A stretch of DNA of 64,000 nt, from contig NZ_CP114287.1 in the NCBI RefSeq assembly GCF_027111295.1, forward strand, positions 5,270,001 to 5,334,000, in the 5' to 3' direction. The position numbers and the translations under genes were made by a program. How positions within the stretch are numbered: the stretch's first letter is position 1; every line of letters begins with the position of its first letter. This DNA comes from Flavobacterium gelatinilyticum. GTDB taxonomy: Bacteria > Bacteroidota > Bacteroidia > Flavobacteriales > Flavobacteriaceae. The notes below the pieces were generated by a model. That model saw only the letters and a program-made list of their open reading frames with translations, was not told where the DNA came from and searched no databases. Below, piece by piece: positions 26,094 through 35,392 of the stretch.

Positions 26094-29000
26094 ATGGACA
26101 CGAAACTACAATTTTTTTTCAATAAGTATATAAAGATGAAAAATCTTTACTTAATGATTTTATTAATTTTTTCCTTTAGCGGATTTGCCTTGGGACAATC
26201 TGGTAAAGACGTACAAATAAGCCTGAATTTAAAAGACGCAACAATTACAGAGTTTTTTAGAGCAGTAGAACAGAGAACAACTTTTACTTTTGTTTTTGAT
26301 GAAAAAATATCAGGAACTTCACAACGCATTTCAATCTACGCAGAAAAGGAAAGCCTTGACGGAGTGCTGACAAAGATCGCGGCAAAAACAGGATTGTCCT
26401 TTAGAAAACTCAATAACACCATTACCGTTACAAACAATCTTCGTGCACAGTTAAATGTCCGCGGAAAAGTGCTTGACGAAACCGGAATGCCGATACCCGG
26501 AGTTACGATTCTTGAAAAAGGAACAAAAACTTCTACCATGACCGACATGGAAGGGAATTTCAGTTTTGCCGTAAACTCTTCGGCTGTATTGGTTATTTCG
26601 TATATGGGATATGTTTCTCAGGAAGTTTCGGCCAGTACAAGCCCGCTTACGATAACAATGAAACCCAGTACCAGTGAACTAAATGAAGTTGTAGTTACGG
26701 CATTAGGAATTAAAAGAGAAGAAAAAAAATTAGGATTCTCGCAGCAAACCATCAAATCTGAAAACTTATCGCAGGGAAGACCAAACAACTGGTCATCAGG
26801 ACTGAAAGGGAAAGTAGCAGGATTAAGTATAACTTCTACAGGTTCAGGACCTTTAAATTCACAACAAATTACCCTTAGAGGAAACAGATCCTTAAGCCCA
26901 AAAGGCAATTACGCACTAATTGTAGTAGACGGAGTTCCGGTAAATGCCGAAATGACAACATCAGGTTCAACAAGTGCGTATATGGGAGAAGATTCTCCAA
27001 TTGATTACGGAAACGGGATTTCTGATCTTAACCTGGATGATATTGATGCCGTAACGGTTCTTAAAGGAGCAGGTGCAACTGCGCTTTACGGAAGCCGTGC
27101 TGCAAACGGAGCGTTGATTATTACCACAAAATCAGGAAAGAAAAATAAAGGTTTAGGAATTTCATTCAACACAGGAGCTACATTTGATGTAATCCAGAGA
27201 TGGCCGGATTATCAATACACGTACGGTCAGGGAACAGGAAATTCACCGGATGCTTTCGGGAACCAGTATTATTCGTATGGAAATTCTGCCGACGGAACTT
27301 CAACAAGCGGAACCAGCAGTGCCTGGGGACCCGCTTTTACAGGACAAAACTTTTACCAATATGATCCTGCTGTACAAGGACAATCGGCAGAAAGACTTCC
27401 GTGGCAGTCGTATAGAGACAATCGTAAAGATTTCTGGAGAACAGGTGTTACTTTAAATAATAACGTTTCCATTCAGGGTGGTGACAGTAAAGGTTCAATG
27501 AGACTTTCGTTAGGAAATCAAAAGAACGAATGGATTATGCCTAATACCGGATTTGACAGAGTTACGGCGGCAGTTAATGCAAATTATCAGGTTTCGGATA
27601 AAATTAAACTGGGAACAACAGTAAATTACAATACCAGAAACAGCGAAAATCTCCCTTCTACAGGATACAACAACGGTTCGATTGCTTATTTCATGATTTT
27701 TCAGCAGCCTAATATCGATTTGAACTGGTACCGCCCAATTTGGGAGAAAGGAAAAGAACAGATTCAGCAGTTACATCCTTTCAGCTCTTTCATCGACAAT
27801 CCGTATTTAATTGCTTATGAAGCCACAAATACATTAGACAGTGATCAGATTGTTGGGAATATTTTTGCCAATATTAATTTGGGTTCAAACCTGGATTTGA
27901 TGCTGCGTTCTTCTATGAATACCTACAACCAAACAAGAGAACAAAAAAGACCGTACAGCATCAACAGATATGCAAAAGGGTTTTATGAAAGACAGGATGT
28001 TTTTAAACAGGAAATCAATTCAGACTTTTTACTTTCTTATAAAAAAGACTTTGGCGGTAAGTTCTCTCTTGCGGCATCTGCCGGAGGAAATGCAATGAGC
28101 TATAAATACAGAAGAACAGAAGCCGAAGTAACCGGTTTGGTTGTTCCGGGAGTTTACAAACTGTCAAACGGTTCAAGCGCACCAATTTTAACTTTGGGTG
28201 ATGCTTACAAAAAAATGAACAGTTTGTATGGTTTAGTATCGATGTCGTATAAGGATATGCTTTTTGTTGATGTTACAGGAAGAAATGACTGGACCAGTAC
28301 ACTTCCGGTAGAAAACAATTCATTCTTTTATCCGTCAATTAATACAAGTGCTGTAGTTTCAGAAATGTTTACACTGCCGCAATCAATAGATTTCTTAAAA
28401 TACAGACTTTCTTTTGCTCAGGTTGGAAATGACACAGAACCGTATAAAACACAGAAATATTACGGACAAAGTGCTTTTCCAAGTTCTGCCCAGACTTTAA
28501 CGGTTTTATATAACAACCATTTTAAACCTGAAATTACAACCAGTTTTGAAACAGGTTTTGAAATCAGAATGCTTAAAAACCGACTTACAGCGGATGCAAC
28601 AGTTTACGAAAGTGTGACCAAAAACCAGATTATCGATATTCCGATGGATTTCTCAACAGGTTACAGTGGTGCCGTTTTAAACGGAGGGAAAGTTAGAAAC
28701 CGCGGTATAGAGCTTACTCTTGGCGGAAAAATTATAGATGGTCAAAATTTCAAATGGAATTCAACTATAAACTGGTCACGAAACTGGAACCGGGTAATGG
28801 AATTACCGGAAGGAATCGACGGACAGCAGATAATTGGAACCGGAGGAACGGCTTCGATTATTGCAAAAGTAGGCGGTACTACAAGCGCCATTTATGGTTT
28901 TGGATTTGTGAGGTCTCCGGATGGACAGATTGTGTATGATAATGCAGGGCTTCCGGCTTATCCTGACGAAATACAGCATATTGGCGATGCAAGCCCGGAT

Positions 29001-29531
29001 TGGAAAGCAGGTTTAACGAATAGTTTTTCTATTGGAAATTTCACTATGAATGTAACTATCGACGGTCAGTACGGCGGGATTATTTATTCGCAGACACACC
29101 ATAAACTTTCTGAACAGGGTAAATTAAATTCAAATAATAAGGGAAGGACAGACGGCTTCATCATTGGTGAGGGTGTAGTTCAAAATGCTGACGGATCGTA
29201 TTCTCCAAATACCAAACAAGTGAAAACTGCAGATTGGTACGGACGTTATTACCGAAGAGCAAACATAGAGTCAAACTCTTTTGATGCTTCTTATGCAAAA
29301 CTTCGCGAAATAAGCCTTCAGTACAATATGCCAAAAAAATGGCTTAAAAATACCGGATTACAGTCCCTTCAAATATCCGTATTCGGAAGAGACTTAGCAA
29401 CCGTATCTGATTTTCCAATTTATGATCCTGAAACGGCGGCATTAAACGGAGATACCATTTTACCGGGTATCGAAATGGGGCAGATGCCATCGCCGGCAAC
29501 CTATGGTTTCAATTTAAGTTTGACTTTATAA
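26094..29531 (+). CDS. SusC/RagA family TonB-linked receptor with STN domain
   Basis: I start at ATG 26094 because the frame's earlier GTG at 26034 lies inside the hairpin region. The protein is about 1145 residues: signal peptide ending near FALGQ, STN domain (VQISLNLKDATITEFF and onward, about residues 40-115), CarboxypepD_reg-like domain (VRGKVLDETGMPIPGVTIL), plug with VTVLKGAGATALYGSRAANG, and a 22-strand-type barrel to the C-terminus. The STN domain is the signal to FecR. The pairing with SusD (29539) and phosphoesterases suggests import of an organophosphate-containing compound. Confidence 0.93.
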   Translation: MDTKLQFFFNKYIKMKNLYLMILLIFSFSGFALGQSGKDVQISLNLKDATITEFFRAVEQRTTFTFVFDEKISGTSQRISIYAEKESLDGVLTKIAAKTGLSFRKLNNTITVTNNLRAQLNVRGKVLDETGMPIPGVTILEKGTKTSTMTDMEGNFSFAVNSSAVLVISYMGYVSQEVSASTSPLTITMKPSTSELNEVVVTALGIKREEKKLGFSQQTIKSENLSQGRPNNWSSGLKGKVAGLSITSTGSGPLNSQQITLRGNRSLSPKGNYALIVVDGVPVNAEMTTSGSTSAYMGEDSPIDYGNGISDLNLDDIDAVTVLKGAGATALYGSRAANGALIITTKSGKKNKGLGISFNTGATFDVIQRWPDYQYTYGQGTGNSPDAFGNQYYSYGNSADGTSTSGTSSAWGPAFTGQNFYQYDPAVQGQSAERLPWQSYRDNRKDFWRTGVTLNNNVSIQGGDSKGSMRLSLGNQKNEWIMPNTGFDRVTAAVNANYQVSDKIKLGTTVNYNTRNSENLPSTGYNNGSIAYFMIFQQPNIDLNWYRPIWEKGKEQIQQLHPFSSFIDNPYLIAYEATNTLDSDQIVGNIFANINLGSNLDLMLRSSMNTYNQTREQKRPYSINRYAKGFYERQDVFKQEINSDFLLSYKKDFGGKFSLAASAGGNAMSYKYRRTEAEVTGLVVPGVYKLSNGSSAPILTLGDAYKKMNSLYGLVSMSYKDMLFVDVTGRNDWTSTLPVENNSFFYPSINTSAVVSEMFTLPQSIDFLKYRLSFAQVGNDTEPYKTQKYYGQSAFPSSAQTLTVLYNNHFKPEITTSFETGFEIRMLKNRLTADATVYESVTKNQIIDIPMDFSTGYSGAVLNGGKVRNRGIELTLGGKIIDGQNFKWNSTINWSRNWNRVMELPEGIDGQQIIGTGGTASIIAKVGGTTSAIYGFGFVRSPDGQIVYDNAGLPAYPDEIQHIGDASPDWKAGLTNSFSIGNFTMNVTIDGQYGGIIYSQTHHKLSEQGKLNSNNKGRTDGFIIGEGVVQNADGSYSPNTKQVKTADWYGRYYRRANIESNSFDASYAKLREISLQYNMPKKWLKNTGLQSLQISVFGRDLATVSDFPIYDPETAALNGDTILPGIEMGQMPSPATYGFNLSLTL

Positions 29532-29538
29532 TAAGACA

Positions 29539-30972
29539 ATGAAAAAGATAAAAATTACAGCAATAATCCTTTTACTTTCAGGAATCAGCGTTTCCTGTTC
29601 AGGAGGTTTTGAAGAACTAAATGAGAACCCTAATCTTATAACCGAAATAAGTCCGGGAACATTACTAAACCCGATTATTTACGGAATTGCTTCGCAGAAT
29701 GCCTCACAAAGCGTAGATGTTACCTTCAACTTAATGCAGGTTTCACTTCCTTTCCCGAGTATCACCGGTGGACTGCATCGCTATGATGTAAGCAATAATA
29801 TTGGAAACTCGGCCTGGAATAATTATTACAAATGGCTTTCGAACATTAGAGAAATGCGTATGGCATCTGTAAAAGCCGGAGACGGAAATTACGAAGCAGT
29901 TGCTTTAACTCTTAACGCTTTGGTTTACGCCAACTTAACGGATCTTTTTGGTCCAATCCCCATGACAGAAGCGGTACGCGGCGAAGATGGTATTTTATAC
30001 CCGAAATACGACAAACAAGAGTTTATTTATGAAACACTTCTGGCGGATCTGGAAAGAGCCAATACGCTTTATGATACAAGCAGGGCAATGATTTATACCG
30101 AAGATATTCTGTTTCAGAACAATGTTATGAAATGGAAGAAATTTACCAATTCATTAAAAATGAGATTGCTCCTAAGAGTTTCAAACAGAACAGAAACCGG
30201 AGCATTTCAAAAACTCGCTTATATGGCAGAACATCCGGAAATTTATCCGGTTTTTACCAATACTGCCGAAGGCGCTATTCTAAAAGTTACAGGTGTTGCC
30301 CCAAATGTTTCGCCGTGGGGAAGACCTCAGGATTTTAACCTGAATATAAAAATGGCTTCGTTTTTTATTGATAATTTAAATACGCTTGAAGATCCAAGAA
30401 GAACCATAATTGCAACTGGAGCAACAGCTTTGGTAACCAATGCGCCAATTGGTTTTAAAGGAATTGACAGTGGTTACGCAGGTTCAGATTCCCAGTTTAA
30501 ATACAATGCCTCAACGCTTTTAAATGTACAGGCGCAAAACCCAATGCAGATCTATATTATGACCTATGCTGAGGTTGAATTTATCAAGGCAGAATTAGCG
30601 CAGAGAGGTCTTATTGCAGATGCCGCAGGACATTACGAAAAAGGAGTGCGATCTGCGATAGAACATGTAAAAGCCGTATTTCCTGCTAATTATTTTGATA
30701 AAGCAGAAGCGCAGTACAACGGAACATTAGAAAGAATCATGCTGCAAAAATACTACGCTTTGTATTTTACAGATTACCAGCAGTGGTTTGAATACCGCAG
30801 AACAGGATTTCCGGTACTGCCAAAAACAACCGCAATGTTAAACGACGGAATTATGCCGTCAAGATTCACTTATCCGGATAATCAGCAGATTAAAAATAAC
30901 GAAAACTATCTGGAAGCCGTTGAAATGGTTGGCGGTGATAATATCAATACTAAAGTTTGGTGGGATAAATAA
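29539..30972 (+). CDS. SusD/RagB-like nutrient-binding lipoprotein
   Basis: This 477-residue lipoprotein has a lipobox at ISVSCSGG and the SusD-like_2 pattern of TPR helices (NALVYANLTDLFGPIPMTEA, KYYALYFTDYQQWFEYRRTGFP). It sits seven bases after the SusC stop and acts as the lid of the SusC transporter at the cell surface. It precedes two phosphodiesterase genes. No carbohydrate-active enzyme is nearby, so the ligand is more likely a phosphoester than a polysaccharide. Confidence 0.92.
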   Translation: MKKIKITAIILLLSGISVSCSGGFEELNENPNLITEISPGTLLNPIIYGIASQNASQSVDVTFNLMQVSLPFPSITGGLHRYDVSNNIGNSAWNNYYKWLSNIREMRMASVKAGDGNYEAVALTLNALVYANLTDLFGPIPMTEAVRGEDGILYPKYDKQEFIYETLLADLERANTLYDTSRAMIYTEDILFQNNVMKWKKFTNSLKMRLLLRVSNRTETGAFQKLAYMAEHPEIYPVFTNTAEGAILKVTGVAPNVSPWGRPQDFNLNIKMASFFIDNLNTLEDPRRTIIATGATALVTNAPIGFKGIDSGYAGSDSQFKYNASTLLNVQAQNPMQIYIMTYAEVEFIKAELAQRGLIADAAGHYEKGVRSAIEHVKAVFPANYFDKAEAQYNGTLERIMLQKYYALYFTDYQQWFEYRRTGFPVLPKTTAMLNDGIMPSRFTYPDNQQIKNNENYLEAVEMVGGDNINTKVWWDK

Positions 30973-30981
30973 AATTTGAAA

Positions 30982-32556
30982 ATGAAAGCAACATTTATAT
31001 TTAGTGCAGTGCTGTTTTGCAGTGTTTTAACAGCTCAGACAACCGTAAAAGGAGTCGTTTTTGAAGATGCAAACCAAAACGGTAAAAGAGAAAAAAAAGA
31101 AAAAGGAATAGCCAATGCCGCAGTCACAAATGGTCGTGAAGTAGTTTTAACCGATAAAAAAGGAAACTACGAACTTCCTTTAAAAGACGACGCTATTATT
31201 GCGGTAATCAAGCCTTCTGGTTATAAAATTCAGGTGAATAAGGACAATCTGCCTCAGTTTTTCTATAATCATAAACCGGCGGGTTCTCCAAATGGTAAAT
31301 TTGAAGGCGTTGCCCCAACAGGAAAACTTCCGGAATCAGTAGATTTTGGATTAATCCCTCAAAAAGAAACAGGCGATTTTACAGCCCTTGTTTTTGGAGA
31401 CCCGCAGCCGTATACACTTGAAGAAGTTGATTTTTTCGCAAGAGGAATTGTTTCCGAAGTCGAAGGAATCAAAAATATTCCGTTTGGATTAAGCATGGGC
31501 GATTTGGTTGGAAATGACTTGAGTTTATTCAATCCGTACATTCAGGCAGTTAAAAAAATCGGAATTCCGTGGTACAACCTTCTCGGAAATCACGATCTTA
31601 ATTTTGATGCCAAAGAAGATCATTTAGCCGATGAAACTTATGAAGCCCATTTTGGTCCAGCCAATTACGCTTTTAATTACGGAAAAGTACATTTTATTGT
31701 TCTCGATGATGTTTTATATCCGGATCCAAGAGATCATGAAGGCTATTGGGGAGGTTTTACCGAGGAACAAATGCAGTTTATAGAAAATGACCTGAAAACA
31801 GTTCCAAAAGATAACTTAATTGTAATGGCTTTTCATATTCCGATAAGTGAACCGGACAGCAAAGATGATTCCTTTAGGGATGCAGACCGCCAGAAATTAT
31901 TTGAATTGTTGAAAGATTTCCCAAATACACTTTCGCTTTCGGCACATACACATTTGCAGCGACAGGATTTTTTCGAAAAGAAAGACGGATGGTTACAGGA
32001 AACGCCGCATCATCATTATAACATCGGGACAACATCCGGAGACTGGTATTCAGGAAAGTTAGATGAAAAAGGAATCCCGATTTCGGTTATGAGAGACGGA
32101 ACACCAAAAGGATATGCTTTTATTCATTTTAACGGAAATAAATATACTATAGACTATAAAGCAGCCGGAAAACCGGAGAATTACCAAATGAAGGTTTTTG
32201 CCCCAAAAGTAGTAGCAAAAGGAAAACGTACGAAGTCGGGCGTATTTACCAATTTCTTTATGGGAAGCAAAAAAGACAAAGTTTTATATCGTGTAGATCA
32301 GGGAGACTGGAAAGAAATGGAATATGTAGAAATTCAGGACCCGTCTTATGTAGAATTGGTTTACGAGTGGGAATTGTCAGAAGTGCTTATGCCGGGCAAA
32401 CGTTCATCAGATCCTGAAAAAAGCACGCATGTGTGGAGAGGAAATATTCCATCGGATCTGGCCATTGGCGAACATGCCATAGAGATCAAAGCAACCGATA
32501 TGTTTGGTAAAACGCATACGGCTGCTGCCAGTTACAGAATCGACAAAGTAAAATAA
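30982..32556 (+). CDS. calcineurin-like phosphoesterase with N- and C-terminal beta domains
   Basis: I start at ATG 30982; the TTG six bases earlier adds only two residues. The protein is about 524 residues with a signal peptide (VLTAQ). It has an N-terminal MetallophosN-like domain (VKGVVFEDANQNGKRE), a metallophosphoesterase core with FGDPQ, SMGDLVGND, LLGNHDLNF, AFHIPIS and LSAHTHLQ (metal ligands), and a C-terminal beta domain. It probably hydrolyses phosphomonoesters or diesters in the periplasm or at the surface. It is between SusD and a GDPD gene and is likely part of the same scavenging unit. Confidence 0.92.
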   Translation: MKATFIFSAVLFCSVLTAQTTVKGVVFEDANQNGKREKKEKGIANAAVTNGREVVLTDKKGNYELPLKDDAIIAVIKPSGYKIQVNKDNLPQFFYNHKPAGSPNGKFEGVAPTGKLPESVDFGLIPQKETGDFTALVFGDPQPYTLEEVDFFARGIVSEVEGIKNIPFGLSMGDLVGNDLSLFNPYIQAVKKIGIPWYNLLGNHDLNFDAKEDHLADETYEAHFGPANYAFNYGKVHFIVLDDVLYPDPRDHEGYWGGFTEEQMQFIENDLKTVPKDNLIVMAFHIPISEPDSKDDSFRDADRQKLFELLKDFPNTLSLSAHTHLQRQDFFEKKDGWLQETPHHHYNIGTTSGDWYSGKLDEKGIPISVMRDGTPKGYAFIHFNGNKYTIDYKAAGKPENYQMKVFAPKVVAKGKRTKSGVFTNFFMGSKKDKVLYRVDQGDWKEMEYVEIQDPSYVELVYEWELSEVLMPGKRSSDPEKSTHVWRGNIPSDLAIGEHAIEIKATDMFGKTHTAAASYRIDKVK

Positions 32557-32570
32557 CGGATTAAGAAAAG

Positions 32571-33473
32571 ATGTTAAAAATCAAAAAGATAATCTTCGTT
32601 TTTATAACGGTTGCAGCAATACATTCCTGCGGAAGTCAAAAATCGGCCTTTTCAAAAAATGTGATTGAAGTGCAAGGACATCGAGGCGATCGAGGCAATT
32701 TTCCGGAGAATTCGATTCCTGCATTTTTAAGCGCTGTAAAAAAAGGCGTTGATGTTTTAGAACTCGACGTTGTGATTTCTAAAGACCGGAAAGTAGTAGT
32801 TTCTCATGAACCATTTATGTCTTCGAACTATATGAGGGATAGTGAAGGAAAAGCCATTTCAAAAGATAAAGAGAAAAGCTTTAACCTCTATGAAATGACG
32901 TACGACAGTATCAGAAAATTTGACGGCGGTTCGGGAGGAAATTCTAATTTTCCAATGCAGCAAAAACAAAAAACATGCAAACCGCTGTTGTCTGAGGTTT
33001 TTGATAGTATTGAGAAATATATTGCAAAAAACAATCTGAAACCAGTTCGATACAATATCGAAATCAAATCAGAAAAATCAGATTACGGCAAAAGACAGCC
33101 GGAGCCGGAAGTTTTTGTTCAAATGGTGATGAAAATCATTCAGGAAAAAAAAGTTGAAAAAAAAATAAACATTCAGTCTTTTGATCCTGCAGTATTAAAT
33201 GTAATGCATAAAAAATATCCCCAAATAAAATTAGCCTATCTGGTTGGAGAAGGTGCATTATCTAAAAATCTCTCAAAACTTGATTTTAAGCCTGAAATTT
33301 ATAGTCCGCATTATAAATTGCTAAATAAAGAAGCAGTTGATTCTTTACGACTTTTAAAAATGAAAATTATACCCTGGACTGTTAATGACGATACAGCGAT
33401 CGACAATATGATACAGCTTCAGGTAGACGGAATTATTACTGATTACCCGGAAAGAGTTCTGGGTAAGAGATAA
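32571..33473 (+). CDS. glycerophosphodiester phosphodiesterase lipoprotein
   Basis: This 300-residue lipoprotein (AAIHSCGSQ lipobox) has the GDPD motifs: QGHRGDRGNFPENSIPAF with the catalytic His, VLELDVVIS with metal-binding Glu and Asp, and VSHEP. Strands IKSE and WTVND follow as in UgpQ-like enzymes. It cleaves glycerophosphodiesters to glycerol-3-phosphate and an alcohol. It is last in the FecI/FecR-SusCD unit, 14 bases after the phosphoesterase. It points to uptake or processing of phospholipid head-group diesters. A terminator follows at 33586. Confidence 0.92.
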   Translation: MLKIKKIIFVFITVAAIHSCGSQKSAFSKNVIEVQGHRGDRGNFPENSIPAFLSAVKKGVDVLELDVVISKDRKVVVSHEPFMSSNYMRDSEGKAISKDKEKSFNLYEMTYDSIRKFDGGSGGNSNFPMQQKQKTCKPLLSEVFDSIEKYIAKNNLKPVRYNIEIKSEKSDYGKRQPEPEVFVQMVMKIIQEKKVEKKINIQSFDPAVLNVMHKKYPQIKLAYLVGEGALSKNLSKLDFKPEIYSPHYKLLNKEAVDSLRLLKMKIIPWTVNDDTAIDNMIQLQVDGIITDYPERVLGKR

Positions 33474-33585
33474 AAATGTGTTTAATTGTTTTTTTCGAAT
33501 AGGCCTTCAATTTAATTGAGGGCTTATTTGGTTTTGAGCATTATGGTTTCTTTTCAAATTCTAATGGAAAAGATGTTCTAAATAA

Positions 33586-33615
33586 CAAAAGTCCTAATCT
33601 TGATTAGGACTTTTG
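33586..33615. terminator. bidirectional terminator hairpin
   Basis: A 14-bp perfect stem (CAAAAGTCCTAATC and GATTAGGACTTTTG). It separates the GDPD gene from the convergent decarboxylase gene. Confidence 0.85.
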
Positions 33616-33630
33616 TTTATGATTTTAAAC

Positions 33631-35391
33631 CTAACATAAACTCCATTTGTCATTCAAAAATTCATCCTCTCCAGCTTCCTCGGTTTTATAAGCAATGGCT
33701 TCCGGAATCGATGTTTTAGGCAGGTTTACATGTATAATAGTATTTTCTGTAATGCCGTCAAGCTGTTTCAGAACCTCTTCGAGTTCGTCGAGAGTACTGA
33801 CTTCAAAACCTTTTCCTCCAAATACATCAACAAGTTTTGCATATTTCCAACGATGCATCTCGTTATAATTATAAACGCTGTTTAAATCGGGAACTTTGTA
33901 TTCAACTTTGTCTGAACCACGAAACGGATTTGGATTTACAAGCATTTGTTCAATGCCGTAAATTCCATTATCTAAAACAAAAATAATGGTGTCATGTTTC
34001 AGTTTATTCTGTGTAGAAATAGCCTGGCAGGTTTCCTGAAAAGCACCGTCACCAACAAATACCACAGGTCTTTTGTCAGGTCTGGCACATTTTATTCCGG
34101 TTGCCGCAGGAACAGAATAACCTATCGAAAGCCATGATGCCTGCGCTATGAATCCGTCAGGTTCTGCAATGCGTATACCCTGAGCACCTAATAAAGGAAA
34201 ACCCGCGTCAGCAACTACGATATGTCTTTCATCTATAAAAGTATTGATACGTTTAAAGAATGTATCATAAGTAAGTGCCGGTCTGCCTTTTTTAGTTAAG
34301 CTGTTATCTGCTAAAAAAAAGGATTCAGGAAGCATCTCTGCACCATACATTTCGTAAGCTCTAAATTTAACTTTGATAAGTTCTTCTTTCAAAAACACAA
34401 TAAAATCTCTCAGTGATACATTGGCGATATACGAAGCACCAATCCTTACACCACTGTGATTGGCCAATACAGTATTTTCTGTCCAGACATCAAAACCACC
34501 AAGGTTTTTGCCTGTAGTCCATACGCCGAGACCAATTTTCAGTCCGGCTTTTTCAAATTGCTCCTTAACATCTTTTGGGGATGCATTACCGTTGAAAACT
34601 CCTTTAAACTTAGGATGATTTTCGGATACGATCGATTTTCCCAGTATTGAGGTCACAAATTCTGTATCGGTAGTTTCAATCAGATCCAGAAATTCCTTTT
34701 GAATACCGTAGCGCTGGATTTCGATGCCGCCCCAGAAAATAATTTCTTTTTTGTCTGCCATTTCAGCTACTTTTTTAGCGGCCTTACGTGCACTGTTTTG
34801 ACATTTAGATACCTCTCTTTCTGCCAATGGTGCGTCCGGCGGATTGCATTCCATTCGCCAGGCATCTTCAAAAACCTCAAGATAAACCGGTCTGCCGTAC
34901 AAAATACAGGCATTCAATACTGCATCAATTTTATAAGGAGCATCAGATGAGCCTGTGATTTGTTCTGCCGCAACAGTAACATTTCGGAACACATTGATGT
35001 TACTATACATATCGCCTGTCATATGAGAGGCCAGCATACCCTGAACGAGGCTTCGCTGCTGGTCTTTGTTGGTTGGAGCGCCATTAATGACCAGTACAGG
35101 ACAATGTTCTACATAAGAACCTGCAACCGAATTGAGCAGCGTAAATGCTCCCACTCCATACGTTACCGCTACTGCAGCAAAACCGTTTTGACGTGCGTAG
35201 GCATCAGTGCAGTGTCCGGCATTTATTTCATTCGTGTCGTTTATGATTTTAATTTTTGAATTTTTGTCTTCGTGAATCGTATTTAAAAACGGCGCGGTAT
35301 AATTGCCTGCAATTCCAAATAAATGCGTGAGTCCTAATTGTTCCAGACGTATCTGAAGGTATTTTGCTACGGAGATTTTTTTCTGTGACAT
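33631..35391 (-). CDS. thiamine-diphosphate 2-oxo-acid decarboxylase (pyruvate/indolepyruvate decarboxylase-like)
   Basis: This 586-residue TPP enzyme has an N-terminal Pyr domain with HLFGIAGNYTAPF and a catalytic Glu in INDTNEINAGHCTDAYAR, and a C-terminal PP domain with VFVGDGAFQETCQAIS and LDNGIYGIEQML (the GDG..N pattern that holds TPP). It belongs to the pyruvate/indolepyruvate/phenylpyruvate decarboxylase group, acting on 2-oxo acids to give aldehydes and CO2. It starts one base before the oxidase stop codon, so it is cotranscribed with a flavin oxidase that would supply a 2-oxo acid. No signal peptide. The exact substrate is unknown. Confidence 0.88.
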   Translation of the reverse strand: MSQKKISVAKYLQIRLEQLGLTHLFGIAGNYTAPFLNTIHEDKNSKIKIINDTNEINAGHCTDAYARQNGFAAVAVTYGVGAFTLLNSVAGSYVEHCPVLVINGAPTNKDQQRSLVQGMLASHMTGDMYSNINVFRNVTVAAEQITGSSDAPYKIDAVLNACILYGRPVYLEVFEDAWRMECNPPDAPLAEREVSKCQNSARKAAKKVAEMADKKEIIFWGGIEIQRYGIQKEFLDLIETTDTEFVTSILGKSIVSENHPKFKGVFNGNASPKDVKEQFEKAGLKIGLGVWTTGKNLGGFDVWTENTVLANHSGVRIGASYIANVSLRDFIVFLKEELIKVKFRAYEMYGAEMLPESFFLADNSLTKKGRPALTYDTFFKRINTFIDERHIVVADAGFPLLGAQGIRIAEPDGFIAQASWLSIGYSVPAATGIKCARPDKRPVVFVGDGAFQETCQAISTQNKLKHDTIIFVLDNGIYGIEQMLVNPNPFRGSDKVEYKVPDLNSVYNYNEMHRWKYAKLVDVFGGKGFEVSTLDELEEVLKQLDGITENTIIHVNLPKTSIPEAIAYKTEEAGEDEFLNDKWSLC

Positions 35392-35392
35392 T

